From Sphaeroforma sirkka (taxonomy: Eukaryota > Opisthokonta > Ichthyosporea > Ichthyophonida): a stretch of DNA of 24,378 bases. Position 1 is the first letter of the stretch; every line of letters begins with the position of its first letter. Below are positions 24,181 through 24,378 of this stretch, piece after piece. The DNA lies in contig LUCW03000246.1 of assembly GCA_001586965.3 (NCBI GenBank), positions 1-24,378 on the forward strand, given 5' to 3'. The position numbers and the translations under genes are program-made. The notes beneath the pieces are model-generated. The model saw only the letters and a list, made by a program, of their open reading frames with translations, did not search any database and was not told where the DNA came from.

Positions 24181-24378
24181 AACTGAAATTTTTCCAATCG
24201 GTATAGGTATGCACTAGAAGGGCCCAAATTATAGCTATAGCAGTCGATGGCCATGAATATCTCTCCTAGACGAGTCACGAACTGAAATTTTTCCAATCGG
24301 TATAGGTATGCACTAGAAGGGCCCAAATTATAGCTATAGCAGTCGATGGCCATGAATATCTCTCCTAGACGAGTCACG
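24181..24378. repeat. Terminal pair of regular T-type monomers, ending at a unit boundary
   Basis: Two regular 99-bp T-type units end the window, forming one of the rare T-T doublets. The last base of the window is the last base of a monomer, and the first base of the window is the first base of a monomer, so the two ends would join in phase. Confidence 0.9.

Larger units (their letters stand above)
1..24378. repeat. Satellite DNA array: 245 head-to-tail copies of a 99-bp monomer
   Basis: The window is filled from first to last base by one tandem repeat in a single orientation, with no unique sequence, inversion or inserted element. Reading it unit by unit gives 245 monomers, about 160 of them exactly 99 bp. 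The other 85 or so range from 95 to 120 bp because of small indels. GC is about 43%. Outside the two-state base 95, copies are essentially identical; I found only two clean single-base substitutions (8220 and 20708). Such homogeneity over 24 kb is the known signature of satellite DNA kept uniform by unequal exchange or recent amplification. A eukaryotic heterochromatic, centromeric or subtelomeric location is inferred. The family is not one I recognise, and the array continues past both window edges or the molecule ends within it. All three plus-strand frames contain stops in every monomer and one minus-strand frame is open; see the rejected list for why no gene is called. Confidence 0.98.

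Noticed and set aside
1-24378. CRISPR array
   Set aside because: The periodic copies are 99 bp and directly abutting, with no variable spacers between conserved repeats and no cas genes.
1-24378. Mobile element, rDNA spacer, tRNA array or telomeric repeat
   Set aside because: No terminal inverted repeats, target-site duplications, transposase or reverse transcriptase frames, cloverleaf with tRNA box motifs, rRNA sequence or short G-rich telomeric motif is present; only the 99-bp unit is seen.
1-24378. A new defence or other gene-based biological system hidden in the window
   Set aside because: Every base is accounted for by the tandem monomer; there is no non-repeat sequence in which a gene system could lie.

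Overview
The whole 24,378-base window is one uninterrupted head-to-tail tandem array of a single short repeat. Read unit by unit it resolves into 245 copies of a 99-bp monomer with no non-repeat base between them. The unit lengths sum exactly to the window length (245 x 99 = 24,255, plus a net 123 bases of insertions over deletions). I see no gene, RNA gene, transposon, CRISPR array or unique flank. The organism cannot be identified from the sequence. A long, nearly identical, non-coding array of about 100-bp units is typical of eukaryotic satellite DNA (centromeric, pericentromeric or subtelomeric heterochromatin) and very unusual for bacteria or archaea. I do not recognise this monomer as a named satellite family.

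Monomer layout, numbered from the first base of the window: an A3T5 tract at 6-13, a GGTAT direct repeat at 20-24 and 26-30, the palindrome GGGCCC at 40-45, the 10-bp palindrome TATAGCTATA at 50-59, the 8-bp palindrome ATGGCCAT at 67-74, a CT-rich stretch at 80-87, and a diagnostic base at 95 that is G or T. GC content is about 43%. By my count 142 units carry G, 96 carry T, 6 carry GT and 1 lacks the base.

G-type and T-type units alternate far more than chance would give. Adjacent T-T pairs occur about 14 times where roughly 37 would be expected at random, and there is no run of three T-type units. This indicates a 198-bp dimer as the higher-order unit. The left two-thirds holds several long strict-alternation blocks (999-1887, 8635-9433, 9930-10822), broken by a run of nine G-type units (7743-8634). 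Irregular units are densest at about 15.5-19.3 kb.

Other variation is almost all short insertions and deletions: T-run length (4 to 10), loss of one CT in the CT-rich stretch, and small local duplications. About 85 of 245 units are not 99 bp. One minus-strand frame has no stop within a monomer, so minus-strand open frames of up to 456 codons appear. They are a by-product of a stop-free 33-codon period, broken repeatedly by frame-shifting indels, and I do not annotate them as genes. No genes work together here. Any function would be structural (chromatin, centromere, heterochromatin) or through non-coding transcripts, and nothing in the window demonstrates it.
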